A stretch of DNA of 64,000 nucleotides from Paulinella micropora (taxonomy: Eukaryota; Cercozoa; Imbricatea; Euglyphida; Paulinellidae). The stretch spans positions 1 to 64,000 of the forward strand of contig WBZZ01000699.1 of NCBI GenBank assembly GCA_019918135.1. Reading direction: 5' to 3'. A model generated the notes under the pieces. It was not told the DNA's origin. It did no database searches and saw only the letters and a program-made list of their open reading frames with translations. This document shows, piece by piece, positions 1 to 11,549 of the stretch. A program made the translations under genes and the position numbers. How positions within the stretch are numbered: the first letter of the stretch is position 1; every line of letters starts with the position of its first letter.

Positions 1-168
1 CGGCTGGCGGGGCCCGAGCTCGACCTGCTGCGGAACCTGTACCCCCGGCTGCTGCCGGAGTGGGCGCGGGAGGCGGCCCCACCGCCCGCCGCCCCGGCGG
101 CCGCCCCGCCGGCCGGGCCGCCGGCCGCCGGCAGCGGTCGCGAGGCGGACTCGTCGGGCGCGGGGTGA
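1..168 (+). CDS. 3' end of an unknown gene (cut by window edge)
   Basis: An open frame runs from the first base to a TGA at 166-168. Its first 25 codons look like ordinary protein (an LDLLRNLYPRLLPEW stretch, helical and leucine-rich). The last 30 are an Ala/Pro-rich tail that may only reflect base composition. The 5' end lies outside the window, so no family can be named. Confidence 0.45.
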   Translation, partial: RLAGPELDLLRNLYPRLLPEWAREAAPPPAAPAAAPPAGPPAAGSGREADSSGAG

Positions 169-543
169 ACTCCCTCCCTCCTCCTCCCGGGGCGGCGGCC
201 GGCCCCTTCCCTCCTCGCAACCTATATTTTCCCTCTCTTCCCTGGGGCCAGGCTCCCCCCTCCCTTCCCCCCGCACCGGCCCGTGGGTGGGGCCCCCGGG
301 GCCCGCGGGGGGCCGCCCCTTCCGGTATAACCAGCGCCAGACGTGGACCCCCCGCCCTCCTGCTCCAACCCCCCTCTTGCCCCAACACGGCCGAAGCTCG
401 GATCCCGTGCCTGAACCCCGGCGCGGGCGGGCCCGGCCTAGAGTTCACATGCAGACACCCAAGCCTACCCGGTTTAGCGCGCTAGCGCGAGCACGCGGGC
501 GCCACGCCTCCTCGCGCCCCCGGCGGAGCCGAGCGAGCGGTTC

Positions 544-1958
544 GTGGCCGGCGGAGGGCAGCCAGCGGCAGGAGGCAAGCCTGGCGCGCCCCCGCCCGCC
601 GCGGCCGGCAGCTGCCCCGGTGCTCGACTCCGGGGTGCCCGGAGGGGCAACGCCCCTGCCGCTAGCCGGCCGGCCGAGCCGCGGCCGGCCGTGCCGTACC
701 CAGCCAAGGGGAGGCCGGGCCCCCTTCCCGCCGGCCCGCCGCCGGTCGGCCCTCCCCCACCACCACCGGGCACGCACCGGCCAAGCGCCGAGGGCACGGC
801 CCAGCCGGGCCCTGGGCCGGGCGCGCGGCCGCCTGCCAACACGACCCCGCCGCCGAGGCGGCCCGGCCGGCGGCTGACAGGCGAGGGTCCGGCCGAGCCG
901 TCGGCCGAGGCGTCGGCCGAGGCGTCGGCCGAGGCGTCGGCCGAGCCGCCGGACGGGCCGGGTCAGGCCGAGCCGCCGGACGGGCCGCCTCGGCCGGGTC
1001 AGACCACGAGGGCCGCGGCGCACGGACCGCCCCGTGCCGCCGCGGCCCCGGCCCGCGCGTGGCAGCTGAACCAGGAATCCTGGCAGACGATCCTGCGGCG
1101 CCTGGAAGGTATCGAGCACCAGCGGGTGCGGGCCGACGACGCGCACCGGGCGCTAGAGGACTCACACAAGCAGCTGCGCGACGCTGCCGTCAAGGTGTGC
1201 CTCCTGCCGGACGAGCAGCAGAAGCAATTCGTCTGGCGCGTGATGCTGTGCACGGCCGCTCACCTCTCCGCCGCGCTGGCGCTCACGGCGGGGCTGAGCG
1301 CCTTGCTGCGGCGCAGCACCTGGCTGTACGACTATCCCTGGAGCACCGCCGAGGTGCTCTCCCTGTGCCTCATGGTGGTGTGCACGTTCTATGGCGGCTG
1401 CCACCGCTACCTCCCGGTCGTGTCGGTGGCCATGGTCGGCGGTTCGTCGCTGTTTGCCAGGCTGCTGTTGGTCCATGCCGACTTTACGCTCTTCCTGACG
1501 GTGTGCGCCGCCGTGGACACCTTCTGCCTGCTGCTGGCCGCGTTCTGTTGCCAGAAGCGCGTCCCGTATGACACTATGCTGCTGCTGGCCGTGGTGGCCC
1601 TGGGCGCCGGCCTAGGTTTCTTCGCGCTGGTGTGGGAGCCCTACCGCGGGGCGCTGGCCCACCTGACGCTGGCCTGGACCGACATTCCCCCGACGCTAGT
1701 AGACCACGTACTGCTGGTCTGGATCAGCACGCTGCTGTGTTTGTACATTGTGTGGCAGCTGCAGAGGCTGGTGCAGACGCACACGTTGTGCGAGACGTAC
1801 GCGGCGTCGGGGTGCGCCTCTTTTTCAATATCGTCGAGGCCGGCCTCCTGCTGGGCGTAGGGTACGGCGCCGCGCTCGACCGGCTGCAGCGCCTGCGCAC
1901 ACGGGTGCAAGGGCTCTACGCTGCCGAGCGCGATGCGCTCGAGCCGGTGCTGGCCTAA
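544..1958 (+). CDS. polytopic membrane protein with Pro/Ala-rich N-terminus, one frameshift
   Basis: Residues from about 170 form a helical segment followed by at least six hydrophobic helices (about 1230-1770), so this is an integral membrane protein. The preceding stretch is Pro/Ala/Arg-rich with a 12-bp tandem repeat. The frame ends early near 1860, but the reading continues naturally in the next frame from a GGGG run near 1811 to a TAA at 1956-1958 (hydrophobic VRLFFNIVEAGLLLGVGYG then a helical tail), so a one-base indel is likely. No ATG lies in frame before about 1240. The frame opens with GTG at 544, and an ATG at 449 sits in another frame, so the true start is uncertain. Helix spacing and a DFT motif loosely recall Bax-inhibitor-1 proteins, but the match is too weak to assign. 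Confidence 0.6.
898..945 (+). repeat. 12-bp tandem repeat, about four copies
   Basis: The unit TCGGCCGAGGCG recurs in frame and encodes SAE/A repeats in the N-terminal part of the membrane-protein gene. Such a coding minisatellite can change copy number without shifting the frame. Confidence 0.8.
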
Positions 1959-2286
1959 GCTCCCCGGGCCCCGCCACCGCCCCCCCCCCCCCCTGCCCCG
2001 CCTACCCCCTGTGCACTTTCCATGCTCCCCCCTCTCCCGGGTGTGCGTGGCTCGGCCTGTGCTGGCTGTGATAAAAAAACCCGCTCGCTTCCTCCGCGCA
2101 CCGTGTCCCCTCCCCTCCCCTCACTCCCGGCGGCTGCCTGGCCCCCCCCCCCCCCGGTGCGATCCCGACCAGCCCCCCTTTCTTCTTCCGGCCACCCCTA
2201 ACCCCGGACCGGACCAGTGGCAGCGCGGGGGTTAGAGGAGGGCGCAGCCCCCCGAGAAACAGCCAACCAGGCCTGACTTTAATTTT

Positions 2287-2337
<51 letters not shown>

Positions 2338-2464
2338 ACGCTTCAACAGGCTGTGTGGGAAAGGCAGGGACACGCACTGCCAACCGCCCACCGGATAAGC
2401 CCTTTCTTTCGGGCCGCCTCCGCTCTTCGCAAGGCCAGCGTAGCCTTCGCGCCGCCGCACGGTT
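1959..2464. other. intergenic region between convergent genes
   Basis: Two genes end here facing each other. The stretch is C-rich, with C runs at about 1979-1992 and 2142-2156, and contains the long A-tract listed separately. No supportable gene was seen. Confidence 0.6.
2288..2336. repeat. 49-base A homopolymer
   Basis: An uninterrupted A-tract follows TTTAATTTTC. It is the longest homopolymer in the window and one of very few A/T ones, the rest being mostly G or C. It lies between the 3' ends of two convergent genes. It could be a retroposed poly(A) tail, a terminator-like T-tract for the minus-strand gene, or an assembly artefact. Confidence 0.9.
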
Positions 2465-4618
2465 CTAAGAAGCAAAAGCGCCGCATGCGCGGGTGTAGCT
2501 GCTGCTGCAGATGCTCGGCAGGTTGCTTGTCTGGATACCAACATCGCAAGTATAGATAACATTGGACTGGAACATACCGGTGCACACATCCGCGCCCTTC
2601 GCCGACAACGCTGCGTTCCAGCCGCTGATATCCTGGTCGAAAGTGCAGTTGCCGGAGAACATGCCCCACAGCCCAGTGCTCCACAGCCCATTGCTGGCTG
2701 CGGCCGCTGATACGTCCCAGCCGCCCAGCGGCTGGTTGAACGCGCACGTGCCTGGCGGGGAACAAGCCAAGGTGTAGGTCATGTCCGAGACCCGGCTAGT
2801 GTTCCAGCGGTTGATGTTCTGGTTGAAACCGGCGGCGGCAAAGAAGAGGTAGTTCATCGTAGTCACTGACGTTGTGTTCCAGGCGGCGAGTGGCTGATCG
2901 AACGTTTTGGCTTTGCTAAATGTGGCGTACATAGTTATGACGCGCCCCACGTTCCAGCTACCTAGCGGCTGATTGAAAGCCGTTGCGCTGGAAAACGTGT
3001 TTGCCAGGCTTGTGACTTGGTTCACGTTCCAGCCACCGATGGACCGGTTGAAGGCCCATGCACCCGAAAACGTTGCCTCCAGGCTCGTGACTCTGCTCAC
3101 GTCCCAGCTAGACACGTCGGTGTTGAAGGCTTTTGCAGCCGCAAAGGTGCTCCGCAGGCTGGCCACTCCGCTTGTGTTCCAGCCGCTGATGTCTTGGTTG
3201 AACACGGTACAGCCGTAAAACATGTTGGAGAAGCCGTTGGGGTGCGAGGCGGGCGTGAGCCACGACCAGTCCCAGTCGCGCGCGTCGCCCACGAACTCAG
3301 CCATCCGGTACAGCAGGTACTCGGGCGCGACGCCCCGCAGCGCCCGCGACCCGGCCGTCGGCGCCAGGTAGCGCAGCAGTAAGTTGGAGGCGAGCAGCGA
3401 GGCGGCCGGCGGCATCAGCAGCGACTTGGTGCTGCCCGCCGGATGATAGAGCTGCACGTCGCTCCACGCCAGCACGTCGGTCACGGGCGCGCCGTCCACG
3501 TACCACAGCCCGTCCACTCGGCCGTCCAGCCTCAGCCAGTAGTTACCGGCGCTCGCGTACACGTGCGTGCAGGTCGAGCCATCGGCGTGCGCGCACGTGC
3601 CCGCCGAGCAGTCGCCCCAGTCCACGCCATACGTGCCGCCCGCGCCTGTCCCCGCCGTGGGCGACAGCGCGAGCGTGGCCGTGGTGCCGCCGGCAGGCGC
3701 GCACCCGGGCGTAGAAGAGCGAGCGGGAGGCTCACGCGCGTGTACGGGGCCAGCCGCGTGCAGTCGGCCATGCCCGTCAGCGAGACAGCGAAGTCCCCCG
3801 GGGCGCCCTCGAACGTGCGTTCGAAGCGCTGCAGGCTCGGCAGCGCCGTCCAGCCCTGCAGCCCCGTGTCCACGAGCGCTCCGCAGCCCGCGAACCGCGC
3901 AGGCTGCGCGTGTCCCACCGGCTGGCGCCGTAAGGGAGCACCAGGCCCACGGCGCCTTCGAACAGGCCGACCATGGACATGGCACCGGACACGTTGAGCC
4001 CGTAGCTGACTTCGGAGTCCACGCGCGAGGTGAGGTTGGCGAAGCTGTAGTCTCAGACCCGCACGAGCCCCGCGTCCGGCAGCGTGGCGAGCGAGTGCAC
4101 GTACGTCAGCCCCGGCGCCCGGTACAGGTGGTAGCTGCTCGTCTCATGGAAGCGCAGCTCCCCCCACTGCCTCACGGCGCGCAGCCGCAGGCCCGCGGGC
4201 GCCGCGGCGTGCCAGGCCGGCGTCAGCGCACAGCCGCGAACCGGGTAGCGTCCGCCGGGGTCCGCCGTCACGAGGTACGTGCCGGAAGCGGCATACGTCT
4301 GCGCGCATGGCGCGGCGCCGGCGTCCAGGCACTGTGTCGGGGCCGAGCCGTCCCCCCAGTCCACCTCGGACGGCGTGGCCTGCGCCAGGCGCCGGCGGCC
4401 GGCGGCGGACAGCCAGAGCGGCCACGTGAACGTGTCCTGGGCCGACGCTAGCGTGAGCTCCAGGATGGTGACGCCGCCCGGGCACACGACGGACGGGCAG
4501 GCCTCGGCCTGCGTCGGGCACTGGACCGGGAACGGACACTTGGCGCCGGCGGCGCCGAGCAGCAAGGGCAGCAGCACGGGCTGGTGACTGCCCCCGCTCG
4601 ACGGGCGGGGGCGTGCAT
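2465..4618 (-). pseudogene. secreted PKD + BspA-like (DUF285) repeat surface protein, broken by stop and frameshifts
   Basis: Read from 4618 the protein has a hydrophobic leader (LLPLLLGAAG), then two PKD-like segments with the VDWGDGS and HVYASAGNYW signatures (about 4380-4260 and 3630-3540). A run of six or more BspA-like leucine-rich repeats of the FNQPLGSWNV type follows (about 3220-2520). BspA/DUF285 repeats are typical of cell-surface proteins. Breaks are: the ATG at 4618 is out of frame with the leader across a G5 run; a TGA near 4053; and frame changes near 3905 and 3715. The gene ends in TAG at 2465-2467. Either it is decaying or the sequence has indel errors. Confidence 0.75.
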
Positions 4619-4692
4619 TCTAGTGCGCACTTTCTCTTTCCTATCTGGCCCGCTTTCTTGCCAGCTTTTTCTCTTTACCTGTGAACGAGCGA

Positions 4693-5567
4693 TCAATCCA
4701 GCACGGAGGGAAGGGGGGTGTGCGGGAAGAGACGAGCGAACCCCCCCGCGGGAGAAAAGCCACCCCTCCTCCCCCCCCCCCCCCCCCCCGCTCCCGCCCC
4801 TGCCCTCGCGTGCGCATCACCGGCCGCCAGCAAAATTTCTGGGTCCGCGACCACCGCCTGCCACCGGAAAAACCAGACCATGGATGCCGTCGGGGGGTAG
4901 AAGAGCGTCCGCCTGCCGCTGGCCAGGGAACAGGGCTGGCCGGCCCCGGCGCCGAGCACTTGCGTGAGCTGGAGGAGGTACGGCGGGGGAGGGGCCATGC
5001 CAGCACAACGCGCGAACCGCCGGCGCCGCCCCGCGCCTGTCGGGCGGGCGGTCTAGGGGGGTCGTGCACAAATAGCACCGGCTGGTATACAAAGACCAGG
5101 CGCTCGGCCTGCGCGTGGAGGGCGGCTGGCTTGGGCTGCGACCGGTGCCCGCGCACCCGCTGCAAGGAGGTAGGGCTCAGCGCCGCGGCCGGGTCGTGCT
5201 GGCTCTGCGCCCACGCCTCGTCCTGCTCGCCTGCTCCCAGGAGCGGCAGCGGCGGGTCCCACGACACCGAGCCCGCGCGCCGCCCCTCCGGCTCCTGTGA
5301 ACAGCCAGACGCGGAGTCACGCGTGCTGGCGAAGCTGTCCTCGACTCCCCGGTCCAGCAAGCTCTCCACGCAGGCTAGCGAGCGCTCGTGGGCGGGCAGC
5401 ATGGCCCAGTCCACCGAGGCCGAGAGCTCGCGCAGGCGCGCGGCCAGCTGCGGCGCTACCGGCAGTGGCCCCTGCCGTGGCGTCACGGCCCCGTCCAACT
5501 CCGCCACGAGCCGCTGGTAGCAGTACAGCCAGAAACACTCCCCCGAGGGGTAGCGCGGTACCGCCAT
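4693..5567 (-). CDS. unknown protein, probable single frameshift near 4995
   Basis: From ATG 5567 the first 190 codons read as a protein (start MAVPRYPSGECFWLYCYQRL, acidic middle, RLVFVYQPVLFVHD near 5090). The reading then continues better in another frame (LLQLTQVLGAG through VVADPEILLAAGDAH), implying an indel in the G/C-rich stretch around 4995. Beyond about 4800 the frame enters a C19 run and is probably non-coding. No family recognised. Confidence 0.45.
4771..4789. repeat. C19 homopolymer upstream of the PKD/BspA gene
   Basis: Lies about 150 bp upstream of ATG 4618 (minus strand). Confidence 0.85.
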
Positions 5568-5735
5568 CGCCCTGCCGGGCCACGCCTCGCCCCTGGTAGG
5601 GAGGACGACGAGGGACTGACACGGCCAGCGGTGCCGGCCGGGGAGAGCGTGGGTGCCCGCTGCGCCACGGGCGCAGCCGGGCGAGGGAGGGGAGAAGGCC
5701 AAGGAAAGGGAAGGGAGGGGAGAGGCGGCGGGCGC

Positions 5736-5754
5736 GGGGGGGGGGGGGGGGGGG
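5736..5754. repeat. G19 homopolymer in a divergent promoter region
   Basis: Sits between the divergent starts at 5567 (minus) and 5902 (plus). Confidence 0.85.
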
Positions 5755-5796
5755 AGTCCAGCGCCCCGGATGGGCGGCGAGGCCGCCGCCCTTCTG

Positions 5797-5812
5797 CCCC
5801 CCCCCCCCCCCC
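5797..5812. repeat. C16 homopolymer, 90 bp before a gene start
   Basis: Together with the G19 run at 5736 it forms a G-run/C-run pair that could fold into a long stem with a loop of about 42 nt. Confidence 0.85.
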
Positions 5813-5901
5813 TTGGCTTTCCTCCCTCCCCCGCGCTGGCTCTGGCCAGGGTCCAAAACACACTCCTGGACACGTGCGCAGGGCCCCTCCCCCCCGAGCC
5901 G

Positions 5902-7939
5902 ATGATGGCTGCAAACCCTTCCCCCGCCTGGGACAGTCTGGACTTCGGTGACAAGTGGATCAAGACGCTGAGAGCTGTCTCTAAGGAAGATGCTATACCA
6001 GTCACGGATCTAGTGAAGGATTTAGTCGACCGCTGGGGGCTCGGCCCGAAGCGCGACGCTTCTTCTTCACTCGTGTCGCTGGATCTCAAGAGGGAGCAGT
6101 GACAGAAGGCGTTTCCCTGCGAGAGCGCACGCTGGAGCGAGTTTCTGTCCGCCCCGGTGACCACACAGGCCCTGCATAGGCCGCTACATAGACAGCGTCG
6201 AAATCTGGTTGCCGCGCGACTTCGAAGCAGAGAAGGTGATCTTACCGCTACGACTGTTGTCGTGGGCCAGCAGAACCACGCTTCTCATGTTGCGCCACGT
6301 GGAGCTTTCGTGGCAGGCCGGGCCGGACCCGCGCCTGTCGGTCGGTGACCTCTGGCTGCACCACGTCAGCTTTCGGGCGGTGGGAGCGCAGCAGCCCCCC
6401 CGGCCGGCCCGGCTGAACTTAGACCTCGCGGGGTCTATCGAGATAAGAGATTGCGACTTCGGCTGGCTCGTGCTGCACCCCCCCCCCCCCCCCCCGGCCG
6501 CGCAGCGCCCCACCGGAATTCCTATGTCTCGAGAACTGTCCGCAGCTTGAGTCGGTCGAGTTGGAGCCTGGCCCGCAGGAGCTGTTGTTCCCTTGGGTAC
6601 AAGTGGAGGAGTGTCCGCTGCTCAGCAGACTGTGTTTGCCGCGCGCCAAAGAAACCAACTTCTTCCCCGGGCCGCTGCTCGGGGAGTTGGTCACCAGACC
6701 ATGCTGGCCCGCCGGCGCGGCGCCTGAGGCCTGCAAGTGTACGCTGTAGGGGCTGCATTCGGAGCGGACCTCCGTGCAAGGGCCCTGCGACCGGCTGGTG
6801 CTGGCGGAAGCGCCCCTGCGCCGGCCGGGCGAGAACGAGACGCCCGCCAGGAGCCAAGAGCCACATTTGGAAGTCCGGGGGTACGGCTGCCTCGAGTTAC
6901 AAGGGCCCTATCCGCGGCTCACGCTGGATTGGCACACGGCAGGCCTGCCGGCCTGGTTCTCTCGTGACCTGCTGAAGCCGACAGACTGCTGGGCTCAGCT
7001 GGCCCTAGGCAATCTGCCGGTCAACACCGTCCTCACGCGGCCACCGGCCCCGTCGGCCCCGTCGGGCAGGCCGGGCGACAGCCCGCGCCGGCCGGGTGAC
7101 CAGGGGGGGCCGTCCCTCGCCCGGCAGACAGCGCCGTCGTCGCTCGGGCGGGGCCGCGCACTCTCGTCAGGTCAGGCGGAGCTTCCCCTGGTAACTCCGG
7201 AGGTGGTGGCCCGCCAGCTGGCGGAGGCCGTGCTCTCGTGCGCCGGGGACCCAGCCCTCCTGCGGGCGGCCTGGGCCGAGCTATTCTCGCAGCTGGCCGG
7301 CGGCGAGCCGTCGACCCCGCCCTCGGGCTTGCGGTTCCTGGGCGCGGTGGCTACCCGCGCGGCCGGCTGGGCTAGGTCCCGGGCCGGCCAGCGGGCCGCG
7401 TCCGTAGCCCCCGAGTTCCAACACGCGGCTGTTGCTTACTCTCCGCGGCCTTCGGCCCCCACGCCGACGCCCTGCAACGAGCAGTGCGTGGGGAGGTCTT
7501 GCACCTCGTGGCGCAGTATGGCCTGAACGCGACTAGTACGCCGGGGGCTCCTGAGTTCCCCGATCTCTTGGCAGTCCAGGCGGAAATCTGGACCAGCTTG
7601 GGCGGCAAGAATCCGGAGTCAACCTTGCCCGGCCGGCCGGAGCCACCCCCCCGAGAGTTGGTCGTGTGGAGCAAGAGCTACAAACTCTCGTACCTACAAC
7701 CAGCGACCGCCGCGGCCCTGCGTTGCTGTGGCCGACAGCTGCACCACCTGGCACGGGCCGACTTGGCAAAGCTAGAAGAGAGACGGAGCCGTGCACATAC
7801 TGAAGCTCTGGAGTACCTGTTGGGCTGGACGCGTGGCCTGCGCAGCACACTAGTGCTTGATGCCCAACAGGATGGGCTGCTGGCCCGGCACGAAGCAGCG
7901 TTGCTTGCCGCACTGGGCTCACCGCGACAGGCTGCCTAG
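5902..7939 (+). pseudogene. LRR-like protein, paralogue of the gene at 8193, several frame breaks
   Basis: Starting at tandem ATGs 5902/5905, coding potential passes through several frames: to a TGA near 6100; 6200-6480; 6540-6750 up to a TAG; 6774-7500; and 7484-7939 (TAG stop). Shared landmarks with the downstream gene show it is one unit: an ENCPQLESVEL / IGNCPKLRSV leucine-rich segment, a PSGLRFLGAVATRA / PPELRFLGAACEAG segment, and a C-terminal TAAALRCC / ADAATLRCC segment. A C18 run at about 6478-6495 interrupts the middle. No broader family recognised. At least four indels or stops make it a pseudogene as written. Confidence 0.55.
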
Positions 7940-7951
7940 GCACTCCGACGT

Positions 7952-7974
7952 CCCCCCCCCCCCCCCCCCCCCCC
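7952..7974. repeat. C23 homopolymer between the tandem paralogues
   Basis: The longest C run in the window, about 220 bp upstream of ATG 8193 and just after the TAG of the preceding gene. Confidence 0.85.
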
Positions 7975-8192
7975 TCGTCACCGCCGCGACGAAACGCTGC
8001 CCCCTCCCCGGCCCGAGCCCACCGCCCCTCTTTCTCCCCCCTGTCTGTGCGTGACGCTGACGGGAGGGGGGGGGGGCTCCTTTCACCTGCCGGGTAGCCT
8101 GGACTGCGCCAGGGGGGGGAGGACCGCTGGGCTTGGTACTACTAGGTAGAAGGCTCTCCCTGGGACGAAGAAGACTGCACTCTACCCCCAGT

Positions 8193-10116
8193 ATGCCCCG
8201 GCCGCCGTCCTTTCCGAGCTTGTGGCACGAGGTACAGGCCAGGCTGTCCAACCACGACGCGAACATCCAAGGGTATGTAGACCTGCTCGAACAGCGTTGG
8301 CAAGAAGAAGTCGGGGAGCTAGCGGCAGACCCGGCCCCCCACCTTCGAGCTCTGTATGCCGCTTACCGTCTCGGCGGAGGCCGCCGCCGGGCGCTGGACA
8401 GCGTTCCTAGCCTGCTTGGCCGACTGTCCGGGCCTGAGCGCCTGTGGCCCCGCGTGACTACCATCAGGCTCGCTGCCAGCCGGCTAGGGGTGCTGTTCGT
8501 ACCTCAGGGGCTCTTCTCCTCGGCTTCCAACGCTACCACCGTGCACCTAACGAATGTGTCTCTCCGGGCCACGCCGTTTGCGGCGGCCGCCACGATCGGG
8601 CTGGTTCTTGCCCCAGGTGTCAGTGTTCGCCTGCAGAGCGGTGACGGGGAACATCTGGTTGTCAATGTGCTGAGCGAGGGCGGGCTGCCGCTGCGTCCAA
8701 GGGCCTGCAAGAGCTCTTGATTGGAAACTGCCCGAAACTCCGCAGCGTTCGTACCCAGGTCAAGGGGCTTGGCAGCCACATGTCGGTCGTTGGTTGTCTG
8801 GCGCTGGAGTGCCTGGTGCTGCCGCGAGCGACGACGACCACTGTCCAGCCGGGCTTGTGGCTCAGTGAACTAACCATCAACCCCGAAGAGAACCACAGCG
8901 TGCAAAGCCCGCCCGTGACCTGTACCCTGGTGGGGGCGGGGCCCGCCCGGCTGACAGTGTCGGGGTCGTGGCTCGACGAATTGCGCTGGGAGGGTTTGCC
9001 TGCGAACTGGCGTTGCAGGCTGTCCGTGGCGGGCTACTGGCGGTTGGGCTTTTTGTTTGCGGCCGGGGTCACGGCGGGCCAAGACAACGGCCGTGTAATG
9101 GTAGAGTGGCGGGCGGAAGCTCTGCCTGTGTGGTTCCGCTTGCAGGTGGTGAAGCCCCCCGCGTTGGACGTCAGCTACAGTCCCACAGTTGCTCGCTGCG
9201 GGGTCTCCGCCCGGACCGAGGAGGGGGAAGCAAGGACTACGTGGCTGGCTCCCACTCGGCTCGCGCCGACTGCCAGCGAGCGGCTCGAGCTAGCTGTCGC
9301 CGCCGCCTACTTCTGGTTGCTCCCGGGGGCCCTGTTTTCGTTGGGCTCGCCGTGGCGGCTGGCCTTCCTGCTGGGCCTGTCCCTAGACTACGGCCTGGTG
9401 GTGTCTGAGCCGGAGTTTGAGCGCTGCGTCCAGTGGCTGTGGGCACGGGCTACCGACACGGCCTCCTGGCGCACCCTCTTACAGGCCCGTAGCGACCACT
9501 ATGTGAAATACAGTCTGCGGCACCGTTCAGGCCCAGAGGGTCTGCGGCTGTTACTCTTAGCTGGCCATCACGGGGACCCGAACCTGTTGCGGCTGGTCCA
9601 AGGCGGCCTTACCCACGCGGCCAGACACCGGCCCAAGTCACGGAGCACGTGACCACCGCTGTGAGCTCCTGCGTGGAGGACGTCCAGACGTTGCGCGATG
9701 CCTGTCTCCATCTGTGCCAGTACCTGCGTAGCGGCGCCAGTGACCCCCTCCCACCGGTCCCCCCCGAACTGCGTTTTCTAGGCGCCGCCTGCGAGGCCGG
9801 CGACGCCGGCGCCAGCGACGTTGGCGGTGCCAGCGACGTTGCCGGCGCCAGCGACGCCGCCGGTGGGGCCCGCGCGCTATTGCTCCGCGGTTGGCGAGAG
9901 GCGGGATCTCTGTTGATCCGAGCGGCGTTCGGGCCGGACGCCCCCGGCCGGGGGCGGCCGTCGGTACGCGAGGGCGTACTTTCTGTGCTAGCCCAGTTCC
10001 TGCAACAAAAGTACCCGGCCGAGCCCGCCCGGCAGAGGCAGCCGGTGACTACTGCTATCTCGCCGGCCGACGCGGCGACGCTGCGTTGTTGCCTACACTG
10101 CCTGTGGCCTTTCTGA
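8193..10116 (+). CDS. LRR-like protein, second tandem paralogue, two frameshifts
   Basis: ATG 8193 opens MPRPPSFPSLWHEVQ. The reading shifts frame near 8695 into a leucine-rich stretch (LQELLIGNCPKLRSV), runs to 9652, and shifts again into a C-terminal part ending in TGA at 10116. Near 9795-9865 a GASDV-type tandem repeat varies the sequence. The part from 9660 matches the C-terminal part of the upstream paralogue, supporting one gene of about 640 codons rather than three. Function unknown; LRR-like geometry suggests protein binding. Confidence 0.5.
9795..9865 (+). repeat. short in-frame tandem repeat (GASDV/A)
   Basis: GCCAGCGACGTTG-type units repeat about four times within the C-terminal third of the paralogue. 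Confidence 0.6.
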
Positions 10117-10236
10117 ACGGCCCCGCCGTCGTCCGTCCCCTGACGGGCATTCCCCTCTCCTCACCAGCTTGTGTAACAGAAATTTGTGCCTCCTTGACGC
10201 AATATTCGAGTACGGTGCCCCAAAACCTAAGTAAAA

Positions 10237-11549
10237 CTATCGCGCTGGTCCGGCAGGCTTCTTCCTCCCGCGAATCTCACACCCAGTTAAAAAAGGAATT
10301 TCCCACTTGAGGTGAGGCAGCCCCTGCCGGAGCTTGAGTAGGCCGTCGATGCTCAGCCGTTCCGCGAACAGCCGCAGGTCTACCAGTGACGTTAGACAGA
10401 TGAGTGACTCCACTACCTCGTCCCCGATGCTCATCCCTAAGCTCAGAACCCGAAGGTTGGGCAGGTGTGCCAATTCCGCTAGGCCGTTGGCCGTGAGCAG
10501 GGGGGACGTTGAACGAGGTGGCCCGCGGCACAGGTGGAGCTCCCGGAGGCTCTCCTGGAGGCTCTTGGCCTCCAACAGGGCTGCTAACTTCGTGTCATCA
10601 AGCCTGGCGCCTGACAGGTCCAGGCGCCGGAGTTTTGGGCAGTACTCGGCTACCTCGCGTAGGTGCCCGGGCTCCAGTGATTGCCACTCCCCCAAGCTCA
10701 GCTACTCGAGGTTCTTGAGCGCCGACAGGTTATGCAGCCCGTCGAGGCCAAGCAGGCTGTTACATTTTGTCAGGTCCAACCGTCGCAGCTTCGACAGCTT
10801 CTGCATGGCTGGCCACAGCGCTGCACCAGCTCCGAATTATTGGCCAGGGACAGCTCCTCCAGGGTGTCCTTTTGGTCCAGTAAAAGGTCGGCCAGGCCCT
10901 GCAGTAGGAGATCATCGTCTACCTCGTCGTCCTCCATAACACTGTAGGCGCCAGTTATCGCCAGCCGCCGGAGTTGCCGTCGGCCCAAAGCAAACAAGGC
11001 TAGTGTTACCCGTTTGTGTACACTATCGCATGCCAGGGCATGCACCGGGATGCGTAAGTCTTGCAAACGCTGCACGCCCTCCGGGGTCAGCCCCGTGTAG
11101 TACGATGCCTGCGGGGGCGTACTACGTACGAACCTGTCTCGGAAGCGAAGGGACAACGACCGTACAGACTGTACAATGGGCTGTGAGTTCAGCTGGTCGA
11201 CGAGATCGTCAGTCAGGTCCGCCGGCTCCAGCTCTAGTTCTCGGATCTGAAAACCCCTTAGCCCGGGCAGCAGCGACAACAGCTCGCTTGCGTTGTCGAG
11301 ACTGGCACGCTGGATAGGCACACCTGCTCGGCGCCACACCGGCCCCCATAGCTGCAGCAGCTTGGCCGGCAGCTCTGCGCCCAGGCTCATTTCCGGGCAG
11401 GAGTACTGGGCCCAAAAGCCGGGGGTGCTTTGCAGAAGTCGCTGCTCGTTCGTGACGCACGCCAGAACCGCCAGCTCGGACAGCTCCAGGTAGCCCGTGA
11501 CACGACTCCAAACGTGGGCCCCCACGGTCGTGGGTAGAACGCCGTCCAT
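10237..11549 (-). pseudogene. F-box plus leucine-rich-repeat protein, one frameshift and one in-frame TAG
   Basis: ATG 11549 starts MDGVLPTTVGAHVWSRVTGY and continues as an F-box-like motif (hydrophobic VTGYLELSELAVLA, then a terminal FW). Leucine-rich repeats follow (LRRLAITGAY, LRRLDLTKCNSL, LRRLDLSGARLDD, LRVLSLGMSIGD). A frameshift near 10816 and an in-frame TAG near 10706 interrupt an otherwise continuous repeat region. F-box/LRR proteins are substrate adaptors of SCF ubiquitin ligases in eukaryotes. That role here is inference from the domain order. Confidence 0.65.

Noticed and set aside
60..1165. Several long overlapping frames on both strands, rich in Arg, Pro, Ala and Gly
   Set aside because: They arise from extreme GC content lacking stop codons; only the frame leading into the membrane helices has protein-like composition.
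544..1958. Bax-inhibitor-1 (apoptosis regulator) assignment
   Set aside because: Helix count and a DFT motif fit loosely, but key family residues were not found; kept as unknown membrane protein.
9649..10116. Separate gene starting with GTG at 9649 by translational coupling
   Set aside because: The paralogue at 5902-7939 shows this region is the C-terminal part of the same protein, so a frameshift is likelier.
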